From contig JAENRP010000088.1 in the NCBI GenBank assembly GCA_024741835.1, positions 90,443-154,442 of the forward strand: 64,000 nucleotides of DNA, written 5' to 3'. Under the pieces are notes generated by a model that saw only the letters and a program-made list of their open reading frames with translations, did not search any database and was not told where the DNA came from. Below are positions 43,382 to 55,200 of the stretch, piece by piece (position 1 is the stretch's first letter; the number at the start of each line of letters is the position of its first letter). The DNA is from Diplocarpon mali (taxonomy: Eukaryota; Ascomycota; Leotiomycetes; Helotiales; Drepanopezizaceae). Position numbers and translations under genes: made by a program.

Positions 43382-43806
43382 TTACCAGTTCAAGGACTTT
43401 TGCCGAGATTCTCGCTCCCGCACAAGCTTATCCACTTCCTGACTCAGATCTTTGATAGTGTCTTGAGCCTTCTCGATGGAGTGCGCGCGATTTGGCTCCC
43501 TTCTCCAGCGAGCGATACGCTCTTCCTCCTTGCGAATGCTTCGCTGCTTGGTGTCGATTTTCGTACAGATCTTGCATTTCTCTGCCTTGGGGTAGCTATT
43601 CATCACCAATTTCATGCCGCACGTCTCCCCGGTACGGTACTCTGGTACCAGACGTGAGTGTTCGCCCAGAAGTCACCGGACGCGTGATACGATTTTGCGA
43701 CCGGAAAAACTCATGCGAGATCGAGCATACCTTTGCTACAATGCTGTCGGAAATGTCCCCATTTCCCACAGTTACAGGCCATGATATACGAATCATAAAA
43801 GCACAT
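43382..43806 (-). CDS. Small Cys/His-rich protein with C-terminal coiled coil
   Basis: Two exons, 43806-43731 and 43641-43382, give 111 residues. The N-terminus MCFYDSYIMACNCGKWGHFR is followed by QHCSKEYRTGETCGMK and, further on, CKICTKIDTKQR, spacing that suggests a zinc-binding unit; the rest is a charged helix (RKEEERIARWRREPNRAHSI; SQEVDKLVRERESRQK). The splice (donor GTATGC, acceptor ACCAG) restores CSKEYRTGETCG in phase. Short proteins of this look are frequent and unnamed in filamentous ascomycetes; I know of no assigned function. An upstream exon is possible, because the frame stays open to a TTCAG acceptor-like site about 27 bp before the Met. Confidence 0.65.
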
Positions 43807-46800
43807 CTTGAGGCTGGTTATTTCGGGTCGAATCTGAAGACACACAATTTTTAGCGCGGCCCCCAGTGAGCGGATAAAGATGAAACACGACGTAACCCGG
43901 CTCGCAAAATTTACTGGCCGTCGACGAACGAATTCGACGAGACGTGGAGAGGAAAAGACCCAGGGTGACGAAGAGAAATGTCATACGTCGGTTGGAATGA
44001 ATGAGTGTTTGGAGGTGTTGCGGAAGACCAAAGGATGAGTGGATGAGGAAGGCTGGTCGCTGATGCTGAAGAAACCGGTTGACCGTGGGCCTTTATGGAT
44101 ATTTATCTTCGGGAGGAATTCACACGGAGAATGGACAGGATACGCATCTTGGGTCGCCGCCTTGGAGAACCCTGCTCGAGGTGCAATCTACACACGCCTC
44201 ATGTTCGCCCCCATCGAAGTTGAGCCACTGAACAACGCACAATTGCATGAAGTTTATCGCAGGCTCGGGCAGCAGCAAAATGTGATCAGCTTGCATACTT
44301 CCCTTGCTGGCCACCTCCTATGGCACCCTTGCCTAGCTACCACTCGATGTGTGACTTTGCCGTGTCCACCTCTATCTGGACGGACCGGCCGTTACAGACC
44401 GGCCGTTCTCGAGACATTCGGGGCTCTTGATAGGGTCCTTGATCCATCTTGATTGCCAACACATACATGTTTTGATTGCAAATGGCTTCCAGGTGGTCTA
44501 CACGCCCCAGGGATATCTACATGCAGACGAACTAGACATCACGGGATGATCTGTCGATGCAAACACTCCTCAAATTGTGGCCCGCCACGGATGCTTTTCT
44601 GAACGATTGGATGATGTGGATTATGCTTTGTGGGCCCTTGGGCTCAATGACAGGCACGGGACGGGTGCTTCTTCAGAGAAATCCGTCGCCACCTTTGCGG
44701 AGAAAATATCTGCCCATGATGGGCCCGAAAACTCCTCACCCATCCTGTCATTGCCAACCGGGATGGACGAGAGTAAGCGGTCTCTCCTATTCAACCCCCC
44801 TTGGCAACAGGCTTGCAAAGGCCTTGCACTGAACCGAATAGCTTTCCTGCGCATGTTCTCTCGCCAATAGCCATAGCCTTTTCGTCACCGCACCTCTCAC
44901 CTGCTCTGCTATGCTGCCTATCGGTTTTCGTCTGGGGGCGCGATTTGATTCATTACTAGGTCTTGCGATTGGGTTCACCAGGAACGCCTCCTGGCGTGGA
45001 AGTGAAGTCCGGTGATTGATAGTCAGTGTGGAGGAATGGGTCGATTGAATACAAGCTCCGGGCCTTGCATACATGTGCTCAGTCATGGCTCGACTTGGCT
45101 TCATTCGTGGGCCTCCGATCCCTTCCTCTACAGACGACAAGGATTGGAGCATGTGTCGTCACCCAAGGCCTGCCAAACCAACCGCTTCATCACGGTGATT
45201 TGGGACCAACATGAGCCCGATTCGTCGCTTGCAGATCCTCTAACCATCTCTTCACCTACCGTTCAACCAGAGTAGGGCTCCTATCAGGGGCCTTCCTAGG
45301 TGGCAAGCGGACTTTGCGTGCGTTTCTACACTCGATTCGTACTCGAATAATCCTAAGGCTGTCTGTCTGTCATGCACCCAGCCAGACCAGGATAGCCCTC
45401 GTCGGAATCTCCTTTGTCATTTCTTCCTCTTGTATCACATACGCCAGCCCTCAATTTACTCGTCCTAGTTGGACTTGAAAGTTGCTGAACCAGGCTGGCT
45501 AGGAAGAGCTGCATCCGCGGTCTGTACGGAGAATATTCTGGTGACATTGAGAGCGAGTCCGTAACTCCCTCCTGTACCAAATGATGGATCTCTCTCACGA
45601 CGCCGTTCTTCAGCGGCGAAGGATCATTCAGAACTTAGAGTCATCAAATCACGCTAATCTTGAGCCGATGACATTGGATGTAACGCGCTTTTGACGCGGC
45701 GTTAGGCAGGAATGGCCTGTTTTAAGTATCATTTTATATTTTCCTCGGATTTTCTTCGGGAAAAGCCACCCTGAACGCCAGGAGACTGCCAGGGTGGTAG
45801 ATCCACAAGCATACTTCTCTCGCTATATTGCTGCAGAGAGAGTGCCGATGCGAAGGAGCTTGCCCTCCGCGATGTTTACAAATTTGTCGCCTCCTTTCAC
45901 GCCACACTAGGCATTAGTGGAGATAAACAAGGCCTCTTGGGGGCCATGGAAGGCCCGAATGAATCAGCAAACTTTCCACATGCCGAGATTTTTATTCCCA
46001 TGGAAGAAAGGGCAAATTTCCCGCCAAAGTGAGCACAAGATGTATCTCAAGAGTCGTCTCAAGAGTCGTCTCAATTCTATATATATCCTCAGCACGGTCC
46101 CAACCTTCGGGACAGTGAGAAATCATGTGTTGAGTACTCAATGTGGTCTGCGGGAAATCTGTCGTCGCCCACCAATCACCGCGTCGGCAAGCATCCTCTT
46201 ACTTTATGAGTGCGATGTGAACATGTAGCCTCACGAACCCATCAGCCCGGGGCCGTCGTAACTGACGATTGGAGGATAAGCTCGGGAGGGGCTTCGCTGT
46301 CGTGCCAGTCGGGATTTCGCTCGCCAATGGAAGGATAGTGTGTCGACAAACCAGCAGCCGTGCCACCGGGATGGTGTGGGTTGCAGCGTGAAATTGACCT
46401 AAGGAGGCCTGCTGCTCGTGGGAAATATGCGAAGGCCGGCCGGCGACTTCTCGTCTGCTACAGCTGAGCTACTTGCGTCTGCTCCCCACGCTACTGCAGA
46501 TTCGACGCCGTAGGAGGTCGGAGGAGTGCGGAGGCCAGCAGGAAGAGGCGGCGATGAAGCCAACGCCAACGCCGTCGCGTGCAGGGCTGCCGGAGCGACT
46601 TACTGGCTGGTGATCTGGTCAAGTCATTACTCGTCGCGGCTGCAGATTGGGCGAGTTATGAGCTGGCAGTGGGCTTGGACGCGGCCAGCTCTGGGCAAGA
46701 GGCCTACAGGCCGGGTGATATGACATTTGAGGCTCGAGAGCAGGACGCGAGGGGGGTCGGAGAGCTGGCCAGCGTGGGCTTTTCTTGCGCCGGCGAGTGG

Positions 46801-47372
46801 GCTGGAGCATCAGGTCCCGCCTGGAGAGTCTGGATTCCTGCTGGCGGGGATCTCATGTGTGAGGGTTCCGTTCATTCAGTCCCCCCTGTCTCCGGATTCC
46901 CTCCCAGGCACTTGTTGTTGCAACAATATCACGTGACTCCAACTTCGCTCCTGAATATCTCGAACTTCTGTTGCACGTCGACCGTGGTCTCAGATAGCCC
47001 CTGTTTACACGGCAGACTGCTCGTAGCCAACGAGTCCGACGAGAAAGCGTTCTTGGTGTTTGCAGTAAGGCAGATATAGTTTCATTGTTGTTTTCAGCAG
47101 CCGATTCCCCTGTCTCAGATAGCGACCTGCGATACGCCGAGGCGGCGTACCCCGCAACCGTAATGGCACGACATCACTTCCATCACGTTCATCTCGTCCT
47201 TCGCATTCGTCGCATCCATCACATCCCATCCCCTGACTCGCCAAAACCAACAACACCACGCCTCTGCACGCTCGCGACGCTCGCGACAATACACGTCGGC
47301 CGTCCCATCTCTGCCATGCGCCGCACGCGTGCCAAACACCCGCTATAGAGCCTCCACACAGCGTGCCGTAAG
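43807..47372. other. Long gene-poor region
   Basis: About 3.5 kb in which I recognise no gene. The best frames (44039-44452 plus, 46579-47079 plus) have no leader, domain or intron support. One ATCACGTGA element lies at 46928-46936. The last 280 bp form the CA-rich leader region of the F-box gene. Degraded genes or mobile DNA may be present but I cannot show it. Confidence 0.45.
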
Positions 47373-48164
47373 ATGGCAGCACCCGCCTTCAACGCCCTGC
47401 CCTCCGAGCTCCTCCTGCACATCCTGAGCTACCTCGACATCCCCGACCTGCTGGCCCTCACGCGCACCTCGCACACGCTGCGCTCGCTGTCCCACGATCC
47501 GCTGCTGCACATCGCGCGCTTGCACCGCGCTTCCCTCGCCATCCAGCACTCGCTGCCGCTGCGGCCCTCCCTCGCCGAGCTGATGGCGCATCGCATCTAC
47601 ATCACGCGCACGACGCTCGCGGCCCGGAGCCTGGGGCGGAACCTCATCAGCATCAAGCTGAACCGGCGCCTGCTGCGGCGGCCCAGCGCCGAGGAGCTCG
47701 TGGGGCGGGGGGTGCTGCCCCGGGAGTGCGTGGTGCGAGGCATGGCGCCGGGGCTGGTGGCGACGACACGTCGGGTGGAGAGGGAGAGGGTCAAGGACAC
47801 TCTGAGAAGCTGGGTGGGGGAGTGGCGGAGGCGCGGCGCAGAGACGTGCGAAGGGGCGGCGGAGACGGAAGGGCAGCAGATCAATGTTCGGCGCATGGCG
47901 AGGATGTTCATGAGGGAGGGACGCGAGGGACGCGAGGGCCGGGACGGGCGGGACGGGCGGGACGGGCGGGACGGGCGGGACGGGCGGGAGCGCGAGACGA
48001 GGTGGGGGGAGCGGAGGAGGAGGGAGAGGGAGAGGGAGGATCCGGCCCGGGCTCATGTACTGGCCTTGCGGAGGTTCTGGGAGAGGGTTGGGCGGGAGGG
48101 AGCCGGCGAGGCGGGCCGGACCGGTCGTGGTGTTGACAGTAGCGTCAGGTATCCCGAGTGCTAG
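47373..48164 (+). CDS. F-box protein with two RPEL motifs
   Basis: Intronless 263-residue protein. N-terminal F-box (FNALPSELLLHILSYLDIPD ... LALTRTSHTLRSLSHDPLL, about residues 6-47), which binds Skp1 in SCF ubiquitin ligases. It is followed by two RPEL-like motifs, RPSLAELMAHRIY (about 67-79) and RRPSAEELVGRGVL (about 106-119), the G-actin-binding signature of MRTF/Phactr proteins. The tail is very basic/acidic and includes GRD repeated five times, encoded by a 9-bp minisatellite. The combination suggests a ubiquitin-ligase adaptor that senses or binds actin; this is inference from motifs only. Confidence 0.8.
   Translation: MAAPAFNALPSELLLHILSYLDIPDLLALTRTSHTLRSLSHDPLLHIARLHRASLAIQHSLPLRPSLAELMAHRIYITRTTLAARSLGRNLISIKLNRRLLRRPSAEELVGRGVLPRECVVRGMAPGLVATTRRVERERVKDTLRSWVGEWRRRGAETCEGAAETEGQQINVRRMARMFMREGREGREGRDGRDGRDGRDGRDGRERETRWGERRRREREREDPARAHVLALRRFWERVGREGAGEAGRTGRGVDSSVRYPEC
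47938..47990 (+). repeat. 9-bp coding minisatellite (GGGCGGGAC)n
   Basis: About five perfect units GGGCGGGAC, each encoding Gly-Arg-Asp, inside the F-box/RPEL gene and bordered by imperfect GCGAGGGAC-type units. Copy number should vary between strains. Confidence 0.85.
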
Positions 48165-48371
48165 GTCGTGTTCTGACGCTGGCACGGGCAGGGATGACGC
48201 ATGTACGACTGGCTGGCCTTTGGGTTGGTGAGGTGATGTTCTCTGGCGTTGCTCTGTTATATGTGCGATGGGTTATTGCATGCTGTTCTGCTTCTATCCT
48301 GACGAATGGAACATGCAAGCATTCTCAGAAGGACGTCTCGTCCCTGGTGACAGCCCTGTTTTATAATCCCG

Positions 48372-48418
48372 TGTATGTGTATGTATGTACGTATGTATGT
48401 ATGTTTGTATGTATGTAT
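48372..48418. repeat. Imperfect (GTAT)n microsatellite
   Basis: About eleven GTAT units with a few substitutions (TACG, TTTG). Confidence 0.8.
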
Positions 48419-49006
48419 TCCGTATACTGGATCATCTCGCAGACTGTCTTCTGGTTCTTCGGCTTCTCGCATCTGTACTCGAGATTGTCAGTAGAGAGTT
48501 GATATGTCCGATGATGGAAACGATCGATGGGTTTCTGATCTCCCGTGTTCGATATTCGACATGAGTAACACGATGGAGATCAAAAGAGGCGTGGTCACGT
48601 CTCGTCATGTGATCTTCTCAAGCCCCCGGATTTGAAGAGTTCGAGATTCATCATTTGCGGATTCTGTGTTGGAGAATATTGGGGAAGCGTGTTGGTAATG
48701 GGAGACTCCTGGATTCTCTGATCTACAAGCACGCTTTGTCAAGTCCTACATTCGAGTTGGGAAACTATCGCCTGTTCTAGTTCGCAGTCAGGAGTACCTT
48801 GGAATTTCTCCTCCGCGCGAACAGTACCAAAGATCGAGCGCGAGTTCTCAGCCACGATACGAAAGCTCACCGGCCCAAACTCAATTCCTAACCTACCTGA
48901 CGTATAGTCTCAACTCCATATACTTCCCATGCGCCCTAGACCTTCTGCGCAACAGCATCCGACGGGCATTGTGAATGTGTATCTGGGGAGTGGATGTCAC
49001 GATTTC

Positions 49007-49033
49007 TGTCAGGTGCTTTTCAAGCACCTGACA
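49007..49033. repeat. Perfect 12-bp inverted repeat with 3-base loop
   Basis: TGTCAGGTGCTT, loop TTC, AAGCACCTGACA. It lies about 170 bp upstream of the kinase-ankyrin-TPR start codon, so it may fall in its promoter or leader. It could form a hairpin in RNA or bind a dimeric regulator; nothing in the sequence decides between these or chance. Confidence 0.8.
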
Positions 49034-49200
49034 CAGAATGGTCGCCGGTGGGGCTATTCCTCAGCCGCACTGGAAAGCCGGCCATTTGAGCCCAGCCGCC
49101 CCATCTCCAGCATGAAGCCATCCGAACATGTCCGTCCATGCCAGGAGCACGTTCGTCCTAGATCAAGCCCGGGCGAGCGAGTTGAGACCTCTGGTACAAG

Positions 49201-52200
49201 ATGAGCGACATCTACCACACCCAGGCCACGGTGCGGACGATCCTCTCAGACTCAGACTCACCCTCCACCGCAGCCTCCAGCACGCCCGGCACCGCTCATG
49301 CCGCATCTCTCGATATCGCCGACGTCTGGCAGTTCGTCCTGAGACCGAATCTGCTGCGCCGGTTCAAGGCCACGAGCTTCCTGCCCACGGGCACCGTGTT
49401 TGGTGTTGGGGAGGGGGCGTGCTACCGCGTCGACAAGGGAGAGCTGAACACAGAGGCCGGCGGCGAGTTGGTCGCTATCAAGTATCTGAAGCTGACCGAG
49501 CAGCCGTCCAGGAGGGCGGACGACGCCGAGGTGAGTCGGGCCATCGAGACGGTTCTGCGAGAGCTCAGGATCTTGACGCAGTACGTTTCTCCAACCCCCC
49601 GAATGTTCCGATCCGTGTCTCCGGGGCTCGGTTTTGCCACCGTCATGGCCCTGGGACCTGAGCTTGAGGATGGGCCCTGGGTATTCGGATGTTCAGGAAC
49701 TCGAGGCTAATGGGCCGGAAGCGAGCCGATCAGGGGGTGTGAGAACATCGTCCAGCTTCTGGGATATGGGTCTCGGAGTGTGGGCGAGCATCTCTCGCTG
49801 TATCTGGTTGCCGAGTTTGCGGCCCGCGGAACCCTGAAAGATTATCTGGCGAAGAACAGGGCGTCTGTGGCCGAGAAGATCGGGTTCTGCACCGGTGTTG
49901 CAAATGGCCTCGCGACCTTGCACGGGTGTGGGATTGCGAATGGAGATGTGAAGCTGGAGAACACTCTCGTGTACTCCGACACCAGGGACAGGCTGATTGT
50001 GAAGCTTTCGGACTTTGGACATTCGATCCTTGATGACGATTCCCGCTACGTTGGAACCGCGATTTTCAACGCCCCCGAGGTCCGACTGGGACGGTCGACG
50101 TCTACCTTGCGACGGGATCATTTCAAGTGCGACGTCTTCTCGTATGGGCTTCTTGTCTGGGAAACCTTGCAGGATGGGCGGAGATATGTCGAGTCAGCGA
50201 ACCGGAGTGATCCTCTGACCTGGCTCGGTGGCTTGCCGAAGGACGACCTTCTACGCATGGCTTTGCTTGCAGTCCAGGGACTTCTGCCGTGCGATGCATC
50301 GAAGATCACGTTATTACAGACAGTCCTCGATGCTACTTTAAGAGACGATGTCCAGGACCGAAAGTCAATACAGCAGGTCATCAAGATGTTCAATCTAGAA
50401 AAGGCTTATATTGAGAAAGAGACGTAAGCGCCTCGAGCTTTTCTGATGACCATTACTGATGCAGAGGCTTGCGCAGAAAGAACGCAGTTCTCTCGCCGTT
50501 CGGTACTTCGCAGCTGTCGACACTCGAGCGATGGTCATTGTACAGAGCGGATGTGAGGCAGCCATGCCATGATCCTGCATCACCTGCTGACTGCACAGGC
50601 CCATGCACTCAGTGTTCCTTCTCAACTACAAAAGCGAGTCTTCGCTCGATTGCAGCGAATGGCTTCAGGCAACTCGGGACTGACGGTCCTGGCCAGGACG
50701 CTATTCGAACTTGCCATGTGCTATCTCTACGGCTTCGGGGTCGAAGCGAACAAGGATAACATGCTTGAGTTACTGAGGCAAGCTGCGTCTCTGCATAACC
50801 CTATGGCGATGGGAATCCTACACAGAGTCCATGCGACTTACCTGGAGGCTGTCCCCTCGAGCTTTGCGTGCGATCATCCCATGCTTCAGCTGGAAGCTGC
50901 ATTAGCGAGGATTCCGAACGACAGGTACTTCTCGGCACGAATCAGACGCCACGAGAAACTGTTCCAGCAACATGTTCTTGGGGCCCCTTTTGATTTGTAC
51001 TCAGGAACAACTCTGATTGCCGAAGGTCTCAATTTCCTTGATACCGAGCGAATCTGGAATATCCTCGAAGGGCCTGATTGCGACCCATCTTGTCTAGCAG
51101 TGAAGACCTCACTCGCAGATATTCCAGACCTTGGACCCTTTCTTCACGCGTCAGCTCGCTTAGGCAGCCTGCCAATCGTCAGATTACTTGTCCAGGCGGG
51201 TGTCAACATTCATACGTATTACGCAGCCTGGGGCACCCCGCTTACATCTGCATGTCGAGGCGGGAATCCAGATGTTGTTTTGTACCTGCTCTCTCTTGGT
51301 GCAACCGCGGCAGGGGTGGCAGGTAACTTCCCATTGAGTCTTCATTGGATGATAATGTTCGAGGAAGATCAAATCGAGGCACTCATTCGAGCGTTGAAGG
51401 CGCAGGGGGGGGACATCAACTGGATCTCCACTGCTATCAAAGTGCGAGACCACTCTGTCAACCTCGCGATGAGTCCGTTGCACTTCGCCGTACAGGCAAG
51501 ATATTACAAGCTGGTTGAGACTCTTCTTGCCAACGGAGCATCCTTGAGCGGAGGGGTCCTGACGCCTCTGGATCTCGCTGTTTCACTTGGGTTCCCTGAG
51601 ATTGTCTCTCTCCTGCTCAAGCGCGGCGGTTCGAGTGGGGCCAAGAGCCCTCTTCTTCACCAAGGCCTGACAAACGGTCTGCAGTCCTTGCTCCAGCACG
51701 GAAGCCTGGCCCGGTCGGAATTTGAGTCCACCATCGACCTGGTCCTGCAGTCCAAGAAGTTCCCAGACGTCGACGTTGCAGAGAAGGATGGCCTCACGCC
51801 TTTGGCACTCGCGATCAGCGGCTGTTCTTGCGAAATCAGCCTCGTGGAGATTGAAGCCCTGACTAGTCGTGGAGCCTCTCTAGGCAGTGGCGCAGGTGCG
51901 GTTGCTAATATACTTGGAAACAGGAATGATGGCAGGGGAGGCCGGATCATGAAATTGCTCCTTGACACTGGAAAGATAGAAGCTACAGCATCCCTGCTGA
52001 ATCAGACATGTCTGTACGGCGACGAAAAGATCCTCAAGGCCCTGATTGATTCTGGGATCGACGTCAACGCTTTGGATTCGCAGAAGAACGATTCTATCGG
52101 CGCTCTCCACTCTTCTGTCCTCATCCCCGGCAACTACCCAGTGGTCAAGATGCTTCTGGACCATGGTGCTAATATTAATATAATGTGTCAAGACAAATAT

Positions 52201-55200
52201 GCACTGGAAGTTGCAGTTATGCAACCAATTGCTGATGCAGACGTTATTGAACTTCTCATTGAGCGCGGGGCCGATGTGCATTCCCCTACAGAGACTACCA
52301 TTCTTCACGTTGCAGCTCGCCTCTCGTCAAAGGTCAACGGGTCACACCTGCTCTTTCACCTGCTGCGGCACGAACGAATCCGCCGATTGATCAACGTTCC
52401 CTCTCAAGATGCACAGCTTGGAACTCCCTTGTTCAATGCCTGCATGGCTTGCGACATCGAGGCAATCGAAGCGCTGATCGAAGCCGGTGCAGATATCAGC
52501 ACTGCCGAGGACTTAAATCCAATATCCATCGTTCGCATTTTAGGGCGGACTCCAGATCTGAGTATGCACTACAAGAAGAAAGATTTCGACCTCTCCGCGT
52601 ATCGTCTCAGGGCCGAGAGAACGATGTTGATGTTGCTCGACCTTGTAGAACCTGGTCACCGGAAGACGTCTTTGCACATCGCTGCCCTGCTGGGCAACTA
52701 CGAACGGGTTGTACAGCTTGTTGAGAGCGGCGCCGATGTGTGGGCTGGAGACTGCGATGGGAAAACGCCGATTGGGCTCGTACACGAAGATGTTGCAGAC
52801 CCAGATGCTTCCCAGCACCAGGAAGAGGGCCCACGCACGTTTATCCTTGACTCGAAGAAGGTTCTGGACTACTTGCAAGTCCGGATGATAGAAGTCGCTC
52901 GTGCGGTCAAGGTTAAAGAGGACACTGCTGGTTTCTTTTGCCGCGTGGAAGACTTCCCGTACGAGGACGATACGCCTGAGATGTTGGTCGCTAGATGTCG
53001 AGCAAATGTGGAGAAGGTTGAACACGAGTTTGGAGAGAACGATGCTCGCACCCTCCGCGCCATGGGCGAGCTTTCGGACGCATATCAGTTGTTGGAAGAC
53101 AAGGGGGAAGAGTCCGACGCGTTGGAACTGGAGGTGTTCGAGAGGCGCAAGAATTTGCTGGAACGAGATGATGTAGATCTGTTTGAATCACGCAGCAACC
53201 ATGTCAGGATACTGTACAATAGCCGGAGCTTCCGAGAAGCGAGGGTACGGGGCGGCGAGTATCTGGAGCTGGCAAAGCAGCATCTTGGAGACTTGCATCA
53301 TAGCACTGAGATTGCTCGCTGGAATTTATCGCTCATCGACGCTGCTGAAGGAAATTATGGGGAAGCACTGGCGTTTCAGGAAGCCCTTCATCAGAGGCTT
53401 GCTGAAAAGCTACTCCACGATGCTCACCACGGCGTTGATAGTGACCAGAGAGTACAGAGCCTTGTCGAAGAGGCTGTTCGGAATATGAAGCAGGAGACGG
53501 TAAAATTCGAAGCAGATCCTATCAGCTACCAGCCGTGGAAACCCGCTGCAGAGAGAGATGGGTTCGAGGGTTATCTCCATCGCGATGTGCTGATGATAAG
53601 GTTCAATATTGCACACATGCACCTCGGCCTGGGGCGGCTGGAGGATGCCAATGCTGATGTCAAGTATCTCCTCGACAAATTGGAATTGATGACCAAAGCC
53701 CGCTACCCGGAATACTACCTCTCACTCCTGGTTCTGGCCCAAGATGGTGAGAGGCATGGGTGTTGGCACAACGCTGTAGAAATATGCGAGAAGCTGATTG
53801 AGCACGCACTGAAGACCAGAGGGGAGGCCTCGTACTACACGACAAGGGCGAGGAAATTCCTCGTGAGGCTCTTCAAAAAGCTGTCCGATCCCAAATCAGA
53901 GGCGATTCAGCTTCAATTGGTTGCAGTGGCGAAGCGTCAACTCGGCTTGAGAGATTTTGAAACCCTACAGAGAACGTCTGACTTAGCCGATATATACCAG
54001 AGCCAAAACCGGTTCCTGGAAGAAAACATTCTTCGGCAGCAGGTTGCAGACGCCTTCCAAGACGTTTGCGGTCACGCTGACGAGCGAACACTATTGTCAA
54101 GAGTAGCTCTGATAAGCACTCTCGATAGACGAGATCTCTTAGAGAAAGCCGCTGTCATCTCGCGGCAAGTCGTGGTTGGCTATACCGCTGCACTCGGCGA
54201 GGCGGACGAGAAGACGGTGAACGCCGAGATGAGTCTCGCTGTCCTCATCAACAAGATGGACTCCAGCAGCGAAGCCATCGTGATGCAGGAGAAAGCCCTT
54301 CAATTCCTCGAAACTCTGCACGGCAAAGTGCACGACAAAGTCGCCTCCGAGCACGTCAGTCTCGGTGCGATGTATATTCGCGACGGCAGGGTATCAGATG
54401 GCGAGACGGCGCTCAAGCGCGCGCTGGCTATCTACACAGAGCTCCACGGCGCGGGAAGTCTACCGGCGGCTGGCGCGATGGCCTACCTAGGATCAGCGTG
54501 TGCCAGTGAAGCTCGATACCGAGAAGCATGCGAGTGGCACGAGCAAGCGTTGGATACCGAGAGGAAGCTGAGGGGTAGTGGGGAGTACGAGACGCTGTAT
54601 CTGATGTCGTCGTTGGCTCTGGATTATGTGGCGCTTGAGCGGCTGGGGGACGCTGTGGTGTTGCAGAAGGAGGTTCTGGAAGGGTACATAACGCTTCACG
54701 GGGAGGAGCATAAACTTGTTTGCCAGGTGGGTGGACTTTCGTGGGGTTTTGGTCTCTTTCTGTGAGAGAGGTCTGGGGATTTCGGGATGCTGAGATGGCT
54801 AACTAGGACGACGATTCAGGCCGCTTTTGACCTCGGGTCCTCGTGTTTCGCTCTGGGGGATTTCGAGCAGGCTGAAAAGCTTTTTATTAATGCTTTGTCT
54901 GGACGTCGGAAATTGCTGGGAGATTCGTGAGTGGATTTTACTCACCTCTCAATGACCCTTCTTACGCGCGCAATATTGCGGCTACCCACCAGCTACTTCC
55001 ATCTACAGAGGGGCAAGTAAGCACTGACGTCTGTGCCGTTTAGTCATGAAGATACTATGACGAGCATCGACGCCCTCGGCAATCTTTACTCAAACCTGGG
55101 ACGGTGGGAGGAAGCTCAGCCCCTGGCCCGCGAGAACTTCACCCGCACCCTCGATAAACACGGTCCCGAGCACGCCCAGACGAACGAGGCGAGGAAGTCT

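Larger units (their letters stand above)
48165..49200. other. Intergenic; TATG microsatellite and a perfect hairpin
   Basis: Holds a GTAT/TATG-type microsatellite (48372-48418) and the 12-bp inverted repeat described separately just upstream of the kinase gene. No gene is seen. Confidence 0.5.

Noticed and set aside
44039..44452. 137-residue plus-strand frame
   Set aside because: Reads somewhat protein-like at first, but has no leader, no splice partners and no family I recognise.
47343..48185. 280-residue minus-strand Pro-rich frame
   Set aside because: Shadow of the F-box/RPEL gene, produced by its GC-rich codons and minisatellite.
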